From the NCBI GenBank assembly GCA_902785355.1, contig CACZYF010000009.1, positions 1 through 62,441 of the forward strand: 62,441 bases of DNA. The letters run 5' to 3'. The notes under the pieces were generated by a model that ran no database searches, was not told the DNA's origin, and saw only the letters and a program-made list of their open reading frames with translations. This DNA is from an uncultured Ruminococcus sp. GTDB taxonomy: Bacteria; Bacillota; Clostridia; Oscillospirales; Acutalibacteraceae. The translations under genes and the position numbers were made by a program. Numbering within the stretch: position 1 is the first letter of the stretch; the number at the start of each line of letters is the position of its first letter. Positions 43,941 to 52,769 of the stretch are shown one piece after another.

Positions 43941-44734
43941 GAAATTTTATCAACTCCTTCATGAGTAACGACAGCGCCTTCGGCAGAACGATGACCAAGA
44001 TCGGTATCATTATCTGCGCGAATTTGATGTTCGTGTTGTTCAGTATGCCGGTGGTGACGATCGGCGCTTCGTATGTCGCGCTCTATCACGTAATGCTCAA
44101 GACCCTGCGCGGCAACACCGGTCTCAACCCCTTCAAGGAATTCTGGATCGGCTTCAAGTCGAATTTTAAGCAGGCGACCATCGCGTGGGTGATCTTCGCC
44201 CTGCTGTTTGCGTTCGGCTATTATAATGCTGGTATCTGCCGTCAGGCAACGGGCTTCATCAACTACCTGCAGTACGGCATCTATGCGCTGGGCATCGTCG
44301 CGGTGATCATCATGATCTACCTTTTCCCGACGATGGCGGCGTTCGCGAATACGATCCCGAACCTGATCCGCAACGGGCTGTACTTCGCGTTTCATAAGCC
44401 GTGGTGGCTGGTAGTCAACCTGTTCTTCCACGTGTTCCCTCTGTATCTGACCTACTCCGACCCCCAGATGATGCCGCTGTATGCGTTCTGTTGGTTCTTC
44501 TTCGGTTTCGGCGCGATCACGATGCTGACCTCCCGACTGCTGATCAAGGACTTTTCCAAATATCTGCCGCTCGTCGATGACGACGGTGACTTTATCCTCA
44601 CCGAGGACGGTGAGAAGATCATGCCCGGCTCCCCCGAGGAGAAGGCATATTTTGCCGGCGAAGGAATGAACACCGGCGGACGTTCGATGACCGAGGATGA
44701 GATCCTCGAAGAAATGAAAAAACTGGATATGTGA
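43937..44734 (+). CDS. YesL-family (DUF624) membrane protein
   Basis: The 265-residue protein has about five helices and the YesL signature start (IIICANLMFVLFSMPVVTIG and ASYVALYHVMLKTLR). The C-terminal 60 residues are hydrophilic and acidic. DUF624 proteins occur in sugar-use loci with CUT1 importers; their role is not settled, with transport assembly or signalling proposed. It overlaps the preceding gene by ATGA and precedes galK. Confidence 0.85.
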   Translation: MRNFINSFMSNDSAFGRTMTKIGIIICANLMFVLFSMPVVTIGASYVALYHVMLKTLRGNTGLNPFKEFWIGFKSNFKQATIAWVIFALLFAFGYYNAGICRQATGFINYLQYGIYALGIVAVIIMIYLFPTMAAFANTIPNLIRNGLYFAFHKPWWLVVNLFFHVFPLYLTYSDPQMMPLYAFCWFFFGFGAITMLTSRLLIKDFSKYLPLVDDDGDFILTEDGEKIMPGSPEEKAYFAGEGMNTGGRSMTEDEILEEMKKLDM

Positions 44735-44742
44735 GGATTATC

Positions 44743-46026
44743 ATGAGACCCCTGGAATTAATTGAAAGATTAGAAAACAGAGAATATACCGATGAATTAA
44801 AGCTGCTGTACGGCGCGGATGAAAAGGCGCTGTACCCCCAGCGCAAGCGCTATATTGAGGCGATCCGCGCGTTTATGGAGTTCTTCCCCGAGCGGGATGA
44901 CGTGCATATTTTCTCCGCACCCGGCCGATCGGAGATCGGCGGCAACCACACTGACCACCAGCACGGCTGTGCGCTGGCGGCGGCAGTGAACCTCGACGCG
45001 GTAGCGGTCGTCGCCTTCCGTGAGGACGGAATCATCCGCCTGCAGTCGCAAGGCTACGGTATGAGCGAGGTCGACCTCTCCGATCTCAGCGTCCACGAGG
45101 AGGAGAAGGGTAAGTCGATCGGTATCATCCGCGGTATCGCGGCGCGCTTTGCACAGATGGGCGTGAAGATCGGCGGCTTCGACGCTTATACGATCTCCGA
45201 CGTCCTCAGCGGCAGCGGCCTGTCGTCCTCGGCGGCGTTCGAGACCCTGCTCGGTACCATTATCGACGTTCGTTACAACGACTGCAAGGCGGGAGAGATC
45301 GAGATCGCCAAGATCGGTCAGTATGCAGAGAACGTCTACTTCGGCAAGGGCAGCGGTCTGCTCGACCAGATGGTCTGCTCCGTCGGCGGCTTCGTATTCA
45401 TCGACTTCAACGATACCGAGAACCCGAAGGTTGAGAAGCATGATTTCGACTTTGAGAAAGCAGGCTATAGCCTGTGTATCACCGATACCAAGGGCAGCCA
45501 CAGCGACCTGACCGACGACTATGTCGCCGTACCCTCCGAGATGAAGAGCGTCGCGGCGTATTTCGGCAAGGAATATTTGCGTCAGGTGGACGATAAGGCG
45601 TTCTTCGCCGCTGTACCTCAGCTTCACGGCAAGGTCAGCGACCGCGCCATCCTGCGTGCGATCCATTTCTTCGGAGAGAACAGCCGCGCGATCTATGAGG
45701 CGGACGCACTGGAGCGCGGCGACCTGGAGCGCTTCTTCACCCTGTACCGTCAGTCGGCGGCGTCCTCCGCGAACCTGCTCCAGAACCTCTACTCGACCTC
45801 CAAGCCCCTCGAGCAGGGCATCCCGCTGGCGATCGCCGTCAGCCGCTTGATCCTCGGCGAATACGGCGCCGTCCGCGTACATGGCGGCGGGTTTGCGGGT
45901 ACGATCCAGGCGTTTGTCCCCGTTGACAAAACAGAAGAATATAAGAATAAGATGGACGCCCTCTTCGGCGACGGCAGCTGCTATGTTCTGCGTATCCGTC
46001 CCGTCGGCGGTATCCAGGTCGTCTAA
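44743..46026 (+). CDS. galK: Galactokinase
   Basis: GalK phosphorylates galactose at C1, entry to the Leloir pathway. The 427-residue GHMP kinase has the GalK signature APGRSEIGGNHTDHQHG (59-75), the ATP-binding motif SGSGLSSSAAFE (156-167) and the late HGGGFAGTIQAF motif. The ATG at 44743 has GTGAGGA before it; a GTG at 44731 overlapping the YesL stop is the alternative. galT and galE are not in the window. The enzyme handles galactose released by the GH36 enzyme. Confidence 0.96.
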   Translation: MRPLELIERLENREYTDELKLLYGADEKALYPQRKRYIEAIRAFMEFFPERDDVHIFSAPGRSEIGGNHTDHQHGCALAAAVNLDAVAVVAFREDGIIRLQSQGYGMSEVDLSDLSVHEEEKGKSIGIIRGIAARFAQMGVKIGGFDAYTISDVLSGSGLSSSAAFETLLGTIIDVRYNDCKAGEIEIAKIGQYAENVYFGKGSGLLDQMVCSVGGFVFIDFNDTENPKVEKHDFDFEKAGYSLCITDTKGSHSDLTDDYVAVPSEMKSVAAYFGKEYLRQVDDKAFFAAVPQLHGKVSDRAILRAIHFFGENSRAIYEADALERGDLERFFTLYRQSAASSANLLQNLYSTSKPLEQGIPLAIAVSRLILGEYGAVRVHGGGFAGTIQAFVPVDKTEEYKNKMDALFGDGSCYVLRIRPVGGIQVV

Positions 46027-46058
46027 TAGATTATTTGACAGTAAATGAGGTGGACGAG

Positions 46059-47000
46059 ATGTTTGATATTACCGCGATCGGCGAGATACTGATCGATTTG
46101 ACCCAGACAGGCGTATCGGAGGGCGGGATCCCCGTCTATACCTCCTTTCCCGGCGGCGCTCCCGCGAACGTCGCGGTAGCTGCGTCGAAGCTGGGCGCGA
46201 AAACCGCCTTCATCGGCAAGGTCGGCGACGACGCTTTCGGTCGGCTTCTGGTCGATACCGTGAAGGAGAATAACGTATGCACCGACGGCATGATCGTTTC
46301 AAAGACCGCCAACACCACCCTCGCGGTGGTTTCGGTCGACGGCAGCGGCGAGCGTAATTTTGCCTTCTACCGCCGCGGCTTCGCCGATACCCTGCTCAGT
46401 GAGGATGAGATCTCCGACGAGCTGTTGAAGAATACCCGCTTCCTGCATTTCGGCTCCGTCAGCCTGACGGACGAGCCGTCCCGCTCGGCTACCTTATCTT
46501 CGGCGCAAAGAGCGAAGGAGAGCGCGACGATCACCTACGACCCCAACTACCGTGAGAGCCTTTGGCGCGACCGCGACGAGGCGATCGAGATGATGAAGCG
46601 CCCCCTGCCGATGGTGGATATCCTCAAGATCTCCGACGAGGAGCTGCCGCTTCTGACCGATACCGATGACGCGGAGAAGGGAACAAAAATGCTCCGCGAC
46701 ACCTACGGCATCAGCCTGATCCTGCTGACGCTCGGCGCAAAGGGCGCTTACTACTGCATGGGTGATATCACAGGTATGTGCGAGGGCTTCAAGGTCAAGG
46801 TCGCCGATACAAACGGCGCGGGCGACACCTTCTTCGGCGCATTCCTCAGCGGCATGGCGCGACTCGGCAAGTATAAGCCCTGTGAGCTCAGCGAAGATGA
46901 GCTCAGGGAGCTTGTGATCTTCTCGAATAAAGCGGCTTCGCTGACGACCTCGCGCCACGGCGCAATCCCCGCGATGCCTACCCTCAGTGAAATGATGTGA
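46059..47000 (+). CDS. PfkB-family sugar kinase, probable fructokinase
   Basis: The 313-residue kinase has the PfkB signatures: PGGAPANVAVAASKLGAKTAFIG near the N-terminus and DTNGAGDTFFGAF at 250-262 with catalytic Asp256. ITYDPNYRESLW is typical of fructokinases. It would phosphorylate fructose freed from sucrose by the next gene product. The start used, ATG 46059, follows GAGGTGGACGAG; a TTG at 46035 is less likely. It overlaps almost directly with the amylosucrase gene (one base between). Confidence 0.88.
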   Translation: MFDITAIGEILIDLTQTGVSEGGIPVYTSFPGGAPANVAVAASKLGAKTAFIGKVGDDAFGRLLVDTVKENNVCTDGMIVSKTANTTLAVVSVDGSGERNFAFYRRGFADTLLSEDEISDELLKNTRFLHFGSVSLTDEPSRSATLSSAQRAKESATITYDPNYRESLWRDRDEAIEMMKRPLPMVDILKISDEELPLLTDTDDAEKGTKMLRDTYGISLILLTLGAKGAYYCMGDITGMCEGFKVKVADTNGAGDTFFGAFLSGMARLGKYKPCELSEDELRELVIFSNKAASLTTSRHGAIPAMPTLSEMM

Positions 47001-47001
47001 T

Positions 47002-48855
47002 ATGATGAAACCGTCCGCAAAATGGGATAAAGAATTCACCTCGCGATTCCAAAAGCATTTTGACGAGCTGAAATGGCTCTACTGCGAGGTTTACAATAAT
47101 GATATCGGCGCTTTCTCCTGGCTGTGCAACTCGCTTTATGAGTATTATCAAAAGCGCGGCGCATCGCTGAAAAAGCTCGACAGAGCGCGTGAGAAAACGC
47201 CCTTCTGGTACAGCACGAACGACCTCGTCGGCATGATGCTGTATGTCGATAACTTCGCCGATAACCTCAAGGGGCTGAAAAGCAGGCTCGATTATATTAA
47301 GGAGAGCGGTGTCAATTATCTGCACCTGATGCCCCTCTTGAAGAGCCCGAAGGATCGCGGCGACGGCGGTTATGCCGTAGCGGATTTCCGCAGAGTCCAG
47401 CCCGAGCTCGGTACGATGAAGGATCTCGAGTCGCTGACTGCCGAATGTCATAAGAACGGGATCAGCGTATGTCTCGACTTCGTGATGAACCATACCAGCG
47501 AGGATCATGCATGGGCGAAGGCGGCGCGTGCCGGCGATGAAGAGGCGAGGAAGCGCTATTTCTTCTTCGATAACTGGGATATCCCCTTTGAGTTTGAGCG
47601 TACCGTGCCGCAGGTGTTCCCGACCACCGCGCCGGGCAACTTCACCTATCTGCCCGACTGCGACAAGGTCGTCATGACCACCTTCTATCCCTACCAGTGG
47701 GATCTGAACTACGGCAACTGCGTCGTGTTCAACGATATGGTGCTCAACATGCTGTCTCTGTGCAATCGCGGTATCGACATCATCCGACTGGACGCTGTGC
47801 CGTATATCTGGAAGGAGCTCGGCACTAACTGCCGCAACCTGCCGCGGGTTCATACCCTCGTGCGCATGATGCGCATCATCACCGAGATCGTCTGTCCCTC
47901 GGTACTGCTGCTCGGCGAGGTTGTGATGGAGCCCTCCAAGGTCGCGCCTTACTTCGGTACGCCCGATAAGCCCGAGTGCCACATGCTCTATAACGTCACC
48001 ACCATGGCGAGCACCTGGCATACCGTCGCGACCCGCGACGTGCGCCTGCTGGAGCGCCAGATGAAGCAGCTCACTTATCTGCCGAAGGACTATGTGTTCC
48101 TTAACTATCTGCGCTGTCATGACGACATCGGCTGGGGACTGGACTATGAATATCTGAGCGAATTAGGTATGAGCGAGGTTGCGCATAAGCGATTTTTAAA
48201 CGATTATTTCACCGGCAAGTTCGAGGGCAGTCCCTCGCGCGGCGAACTGTATAACGATGACGAAAGCCTTGGTGACGCGCGGCTTTGCGGCACTGCCGCG
48301 AGCCTGTGCGGTATCGAATCCGCGCTTGATTCCGATGACAGGGAGCGTCTGGATACAGCGGTCAACTGCGATATCATGCTCCACGCCTATATGCTGACCC
48401 AGAGCGGCATCCCCGTCATCTACAGCGGCGACGAGGTCGGTCAGCTCAACGATCTGACCTATCACGACGATCCCGATAAACAAGCCGACAGCCGCTATCT
48501 GCACCGCGGAAGGTTCGATTGGAAGCTCGCCGAGAAGCGCAGCGACCCTGAATCGGTACAGGGTAGGATCTATCAAGCCCTGTTACAGCTCGAGAAGCTC
48601 CGCAGAGAGCATCCGGTCTTTACCGCGGCGGCAGGCTTCAGCGTGCTGAATACCGCGAACGACCATGTGCTGGGTATCAGAAGAGAGTATGAGGGTCAGC
48701 GCCTCTGTTCTTACTTCAATTTCAGCGAACAGCCGCAGAATGTGTACTTTGATACCATCCTGACCGGAAGGGATCTGGTGACCGGCGAGGAGTTCAGCGG
48801 CTTGACGACAGAACTGAAGCCCTACGGCTTTTTATGGATACTGATTGACGAGTAA
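47002..48855 (+). CDS. Amylosucrase-type GH13 enzyme (subfamily 4)
   Basis: This 617-residue protein most resembles amylosucrase, which builds alpha-1,4-glucan from sucrose and frees fructose. Supporting features are MLYVDNFADNLKGLKSRLDY, GDGGYAVADFRRVQPELGT, PYQWDLNYGN, IDIIRLDAVPYIWKELGT with nucleophile Asp264, general acid Glu306 in LLLGEVVME, and CHDDIGW with Asp374. The subfamily-type stretches GSPSRGELYNDD and DARLCGTAASLCGIE follow, and the C-terminal DSRYLHRGRFDW carries the conserved Arg that pairs with Asp121 in the sucrose pocket of characterised enzymes. There is no signal peptide. It closes an alpha-galactoside operon and lies beside the fructokinase. A sucrose hydrolase of the same subfamily is the alternative. 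Confidence 0.88.
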   Translation: MMKPSAKWDKEFTSRFQKHFDELKWLYCEVYNNDIGAFSWLCNSLYEYYQKRGASLKKLDRAREKTPFWYSTNDLVGMMLYVDNFADNLKGLKSRLDYIKESGVNYLHLMPLLKSPKDRGDGGYAVADFRRVQPELGTMKDLESLTAECHKNGISVCLDFVMNHTSEDHAWAKAARAGDEEARKRYFFFDNWDIPFEFERTVPQVFPTTAPGNFTYLPDCDKVVMTTFYPYQWDLNYGNCVVFNDMVLNMLSLCNRGIDIIRLDAVPYIWKELGTNCRNLPRVHTLVRMMRIITEIVCPSVLLLGEVVMEPSKVAPYFGTPDKPECHMLYNVTTMASTWHTVATRDVRLLERQMKQLTYLPKDYVFLNYLRCHDDIGWGLDYEYLSELGMSEVAHKRFLNDYFTGKFEGSPSRGELYNDDESLGDARLCGTAASLCGIESALDSDDRERLDTAVNCDIMLHAYMLTQSGIPVIYSGDEVGQLNDLTYHDDPDKQADSRYLHRGRFDWKLAEKRSDPESVQGRIYQALLQLEKLRREHPVFTAAAGFSVLNTANDHVLGIRREYEGQRLCSYFNFSEQPQNVYFDTILTGRDLVTGEEFSGLTTELKPYGFLWILIDE

Positions 48856-48858
48856 CTC

Positions 48859-48890
48859 AAAGCTCCTCTGCTTTTGCAAAGGAGCTTTTT
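48859..48890 (+). terminator. Terminator of the alpha-galactoside operon
   Basis: AAAGCTCCT and AGGAGCTTT form the stem, followed by TTTTT, 4 bases after the amylosucrase stop. Confidence 0.88.
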
Positions 48891-48921
48891 ATCCACAAAC
48901 GCAAAACCCTTAGGAGTAACC

Positions 48922-50868
48922 ATGCAACAGGATTATTATGATTATAAAGAAGCGTTGAAGCTTGGACAAAAAGAGTATAAAGCCCGTATCGCAAAGGGCG
49001 AGAGTCCGTACCTGCCGGCACTCGACGGGATCATTCCGCCCGAGAAGTCACTCGGCGGCAGTCACCTCGGCGTGATCCAAATACCTGTTTTCTTCATCGA
49101 AGGCACCAAGACTGCGGGACGCCTCAACGCCTTTGCCGCGAACTTCATGCCGCTGCTGGATGAGAGTACCGAGTTCGCCGATAAGTGGGAGTCGCTCTAC
49201 CGCTCCCACCTGAGCGAAGGGATCCGCGACCCGATCAAGGTGTATGAATACCTGAACCGCTATTACGTTGAGGAGGGCAATAAGCGCGTCAGTGTGCTGA
49301 AATACTGCAATGCCTACAGCGTGCCCGCCGACGTCATCCGCGTGATGCCCGAACCGAGCGACGATGAAAAGGTGCAGCTGTATTACGAGTTTGTCGAGTT
49401 CAACCGCTTCACGAAGATCAACTTCATCGAGATGTCGACCCGCGGCGGTTACCGCGAGCTGCTCTCGGCGATGGGCAAGCCCTTCGACGAATACTGGTCG
49501 GTCGAGGAACAGCGGCGTTTTTCGAGCGCGTATTACTACTTTGAGCAGGCATACGTCCACAGCGGCGGCGATAAGCTCAAGACCACCGTCGGCGACGCGA
49601 TGCTCCGGTATATCCGGATATACGGCTACACCGAGCTCCAGCATTCGGGGGAAGCCGAGATCAAGATGAACCTCAAGAAGATGTGGGAGGAGATCGCTCT
49701 CAGCGAGGAGAACGAGGCGATCGAGCTTAAATCCGCTCCTGCCGAGAAGAAGAAGCCCTCCGTCATCGAGCGCGTTTTCGAGCGCAAGCCCGCTTTCCTC
49801 AAGGCGGCGTTCGTCTACGATATGCGACCCGAGCGCTCGGGCTGGGTCACCGACCACGAGTTGGGTCGCCGTCACGCACAGACCGCCCTCGGCGGCAAGG
49901 TGGACACATCCGTTTATATCGAAGAGGACGAGAGGAACTTCGCGACTGTGATCGAACGCGCGATCGCGGACGGCAACAAGCTGATCATCACTGTTTCGCC
50001 GCGTATGCTGCAGGCGAGCCTGAAGGCGGCGATCCATCATCCCGACGCGGTTATCATGAACTGCTCGCTGAATACCTCGCACCGTTATGTGCGCTCCTAT
50101 TATCCGCGCATGTATGAGGTGAAGTTCATCCTCGGCTTGCTGGCGGGCTCGCTGACCCAGAGCGGAAGGCTCGGCTACGTCTGCGACTATCCGATCTACG
50201 GTCAGATCGCGGGAATCAACGCCTTCGCCCTCGGTGCGCAGATGGCGAATCCCCGCGCTAAGGTGTTCCTCGAATGGTCGTCCGTCAAGGGCGCGAAGGA
50301 GGCGGCGCTTTCGTTGAACCGTAACCATATCCACATCATCTCGTCCCAGGATACCGCGCGTTATATGGGCGACGACCGCCACAGCTTCGGTCTGTCGCAC
50401 ATCGGTCACGACAAAACAGACCTGCTCGCGGTGCCTGTCTGGAAGTGGGGCGTTTACTACGAACGCATCCTACGCGGAATGCTCGAGAGTATTCTCCAGA
50501 GCGAGTATGAGGGCAGCAGCCGTGCGCTGAACTACTACTGGGGTATGTCCGCCGGCGTTGTCGATATCGAATACGCCCCCGCTCTGCCGCTCGCGTCCCG
50601 GCGTTATGCCGATTTCTTCCGCGAGAGCCTGATCCACGGCGTCGGCACGCCGTTTCTCACCCCGTTCTATATACAGAGCGGTGAGATCATTGGCTCGCGT
50701 CAACGTGAGCTGACGCTCGAGCAGATCATACGTATGGATTACCTCGTTGATAACGTCGTCGGTTCGATCCCCTCCTACGACGAGCTTACCCCGATCGGTC
50801 GGGAGACGGTCAAGATGATGGGGGTCCCGCAGGCGAAGCCTGCTGTCAAAAAGGAGCGCAACTCATGA
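48922..50868 (+). CDS. BMP-domain protein with ParB-like N-terminal segment, no signal peptide
   Basis: The 648-residue protein has two parts. Residues about 75-145 resemble a ParB/sulfiredoxin-type N-terminal segment (IRDPIKVYEYLNRYYVEEGN, KRVSVLKY, VPADVI). Residues about 285-640 form a BMP (basic membrane protein/Med) nucleoside-binding fold (FLKAAFVYDMRPERSGWV, ITVSPRMLQASLKAAIHHPD, GQIAGINAFALGAQMANP). BMP proteins are normally lipid-anchored nucleoside-binding proteins, but this one lacks a signal peptide and lipobox, so it should stay in the cytoplasm, perhaps as a ligand sensor. TAGGAG precedes the ATG at 48922. It overlaps the phosphoesterase start by ATGA. Confidence 0.8.
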   Translation: MQQDYYDYKEALKLGQKEYKARIAKGESPYLPALDGIIPPEKSLGGSHLGVIQIPVFFIEGTKTAGRLNAFAANFMPLLDESTEFADKWESLYRSHLSEGIRDPIKVYEYLNRYYVEEGNKRVSVLKYCNAYSVPADVIRVMPEPSDDEKVQLYYEFVEFNRFTKINFIEMSTRGGYRELLSAMGKPFDEYWSVEEQRRFSSAYYYFEQAYVHSGGDKLKTTVGDAMLRYIRIYGYTELQHSGEAEIKMNLKKMWEEIALSEENEAIELKSAPAEKKKPSVIERVFERKPAFLKAAFVYDMRPERSGWVTDHELGRRHAQTALGGKVDTSVYIEEDERNFATVIERAIADGNKLIITVSPRMLQASLKAAIHHPDAVIMNCSLNTSHRYVRSYYPRMYEVKFILGLLAGSLTQSGRLGYVCDYPIYGQIAGINAFALGAQMANPRAKVFLEWSSVKGAKEAALSLNRNHIHIISSQDTARYMGDDRHSFGLSHIGHDKTDLLAVPVWKWGVYYERILRGMLESILQSEYEGSSRALNYYWGMSAGVVDIEYAPALPLASRRYADFFRESLIHGVGTPFLTPFYIQSGEIIGSRQRELTLEQIIRMDYLVDNVVGSIPSYDELTPIGRETVKMMGVPQAKPAVKKERNS

Positions 50869-51458
50869 AGATCCTCGCTGTCGCTGATGTAAAAGCCGAC
50901 CGCTTCTACGAATATTACAAGCCCGGAAAGCTCGATGAATTTGATCTGATACTCTCTTGCGGAGACCTCAGACCCGAGTATTTGGAGTTTCTGGTGACGA
51001 TGGCGCGATGTCCGCTGGTATATGTCCACGGCAACCACGACGACAGCTACGGCCGCGATCCGCAGGGATGTATCTGCGCGGATGATATGATCGTCGATAT
51101 CGGCGGTCTGCGTATCCTCGGACTCGGCGGCGCGAACCGCTATCGCGACGGGGCATATATGTACACCGAGCGTGAGATGGCGCGGCGGATCCGCAAGCTG
51201 TGGTATCCGCTGCATAAGCACAAGGGCTTTGATATTCTTCTGACCCATGCTCCCGCGAGACATCTCAACGACTTTGAGACCATCCCGCACCGCGGCTTCG
51301 AGTGTTTCAACAGTCTGATGGAGCGCTATGAGCCGATGTATTTTATCCACGGTCATATCCATCGCAACTACGGCGTGGATATCCCGCAAATATGCGAAAA
51401 AGGCGCCACCACGGTGGTGAACGCCTATGAATACTGTATTATAGATACCGATAGGTGA
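50865..51458 (+). CDS. Calcineurin-like metallophosphoesterase
   Basis: The 197-residue protein has the metallophosphoesterase fold: an N-terminal ILAVADVKAD in place of the usual DxH (the His is missing), LILSCGDLR, VYVHGNHDD, LLTHAPAR and IHGHIHRNYG. The first metal-binding DxH is therefore DVK, so activity may be altered. It is translated with the BMP/ParB-like gene through an ATGA overlap. Substrate unknown: a cyclic nucleotide, nucleotide or phosphoprotein is possible. Confidence 0.85.
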   Translation: MKILAVADVKADRFYEYYKPGKLDEFDLILSCGDLRPEYLEFLVTMARCPLVYVHGNHDDSYGRDPQGCICADDMIVDIGGLRILGLGGANRYRDGAYMYTEREMARRIRKLWYPLHKHKGFDILLTHAPARHLNDFETIPHRGFECFNSLMERYEPMYFIHGHIHRNYGVDIPQICEKGATTVVNAYEYCIIDTDR

Positions 51459-51462
51459 TAAC

Positions 51463-52122
51463 ATGAATCAATTGGTAAAACGAATCATCATGAGCGTTAT
51501 GGGCGTCGTGATCTGTGGAATCAGCGTCGGCATGTTTAAGTTCGCGGCTCTTGGTATTGACCCGTTCCAGTCGCTGATGAGCGGGCTGGACGCTATCATC
51601 CCGATCCGTTTCGGGACGCTGTACGTTATCGTAAACGCAATCCTACTGCTTTTTGCGCTGATCTTTGACCGTAGGAAGATCGGTATCGCGACCCTCATCA
51701 ACCTGTTTCTGCTCGGTTATATCGTTGAGTTCTCACAAGGAATGTGTGAGCAGCTGATGCCTTCTGCTCCGCTCTGGCTGCGTATCGTAATTCTGTTGAT
51801 CGCGATCGTGATCCTGTGCCTATCCTCGGCGCTGTACTTCACCGCTGACCTCGGCGTATCGACCTACGACGCGGTCGCGCTCGTCTGGTCACAGCGACAG
51901 AATAAGATCAAGTTCGCTTACTGCCGCGTGATCTGCGATTTCGTCTGTGTGGCGATCGGTATCGCGCTGTGCCTGATCTCGGGTATGACGTTCGGGGAGG
52001 TCTTCGGCGTCGTCGGCGTCGGTACGATCATCACGGCGTTCTTCATGGGTCCGCTGATCAGTTTTTTCAACGTCCGTGTCGCACAGCCGATCCTTAACGG
52101 AAGGAAGAGAAAAGATGACTGA
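51463..52122 (+). CDS. YczE/YitT-family membrane protein
   Basis: The 219-residue protein has about five or six helices, starting VKRIIMSVMGVVICGISVGMF and containing AALGIDPFQSLMSGL and ADLGVSTYDAVAL, the paired Gly-Asp motifs of the YczE/YyaS/YitT group. No transported substrate is known. It starts 4 bases after the phosphoesterase and its end overlaps the acetyltransferase start by 8 bases. Confidence 0.8.
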   Translation: MNQLVKRIIMSVMGVVICGISVGMFKFAALGIDPFQSLMSGLDAIIPIRFGTLYVIVNAILLLFALIFDRRKIGIATLINLFLLGYIVEFSQGMCEQLMPSAPLWLRIVILLIAIVILCLSSALYFTADLGVSTYDAVALVWSQRQNKIKFAYCRVICDFVCVAIGIALCLISGMTFGEVFGVVGVGTIITAFFMGPLISFFNVRVAQPILNGRKRKDD

Positions 52123-52669
52123 ATATGAGAAGATGGTGCGGGGCGAGGTCTACGACCCCTGCGTCGAGGAGATCATGAGCGAGCAGATGCCCTATCAGGA
52201 TAAGCTATGGGCGTTCAATCAGCTCCGACCCTCCGATATTGAGAAAAAACAGGCATATATGCACGAGGTCTTTGCCGAGTGCGGAGAAGGCTGTTATATC
52301 GAACTTCCCTTCCACGCGAACTGGGGCGGTCATCACGTCCATTTCGGCGAGGGCGTCTACGCAAACTCCAACCTGACGCTGGTTGACGACGGTCATATCT
52401 ATGTCGGCGACCGGGTCATGATCGGCCCGAACGTCACCATCGCGACCGCAAACCATCCCTTTGATCACGAACAGCGGCGCAGAGGATTACAGTACAACCG
52501 CGACGTCTATATCGGAGAGAATGTCTGGATCGGCGCCGGGGCGATCATCGTCCCCGGAGTGCATATCGGTAAGAACACCGTCATCGGCGCGGGGAGTATC
52601 GTGACCAAGGATATCCCCGATAATGTTCTCGCGGTCGGTAATCCCTGCCGTGTGATCCGTAATTTATAG
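52115..52669 (+). CDS. Hexapeptide O-acetyltransferase (LacA/Maa type)
   Basis: The 184-residue enzyme acetylates a sugar hydroxyl using acetyl-CoA. It starts MTEYEKMVRGEVYDPC, as maltose/galactoside acetyltransferases do, and has hexapeptide left-handed beta-helix repeats. The catalytic His lies in ATANHPFDHEQRR, and IGAGAIIVPGVHIGKNTVIG completes the helix. The ATG at 52115 lies within the end of the preceding gene after AAGGAAGAG. A role in handling non-metabolised sugars is possible. Confidence 0.92.
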   Translation: MTEYEKMVRGEVYDPCVEEIMSEQMPYQDKLWAFNQLRPSDIEKKQAYMHEVFAECGEGCYIELPFHANWGGHHVHFGEGVYANSNLTLVDDGHIYVGDRVMIGPNVTIATANHPFDHEQRRRGLQYNRDVYIGENVWIGAGAIIVPGVHIGKNTVIGAGSIVTKDIPDNVLAVGNPCRVIRNL

Positions 52670-52673
52670 AGAA

Positions 52674-52714
52674 ACACCGCATCACTTACGGCGTTTAGCC
52701 GAGTGATGCGGTGT
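52674..52714. terminator. Terminator after the acetyltransferase gene
   Basis: ACACCGCATCACT and AGTGATGCGGTGT form a 13-bp stem; the T-run is short. The next genes converge from the other strand, so it may serve both. Confidence 0.75.
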
Positions 52715-52769
52715 ATCGTTTATACTTATACTTAGTATTAATCCTTTCCGATGATATAGATGGTTTAAC

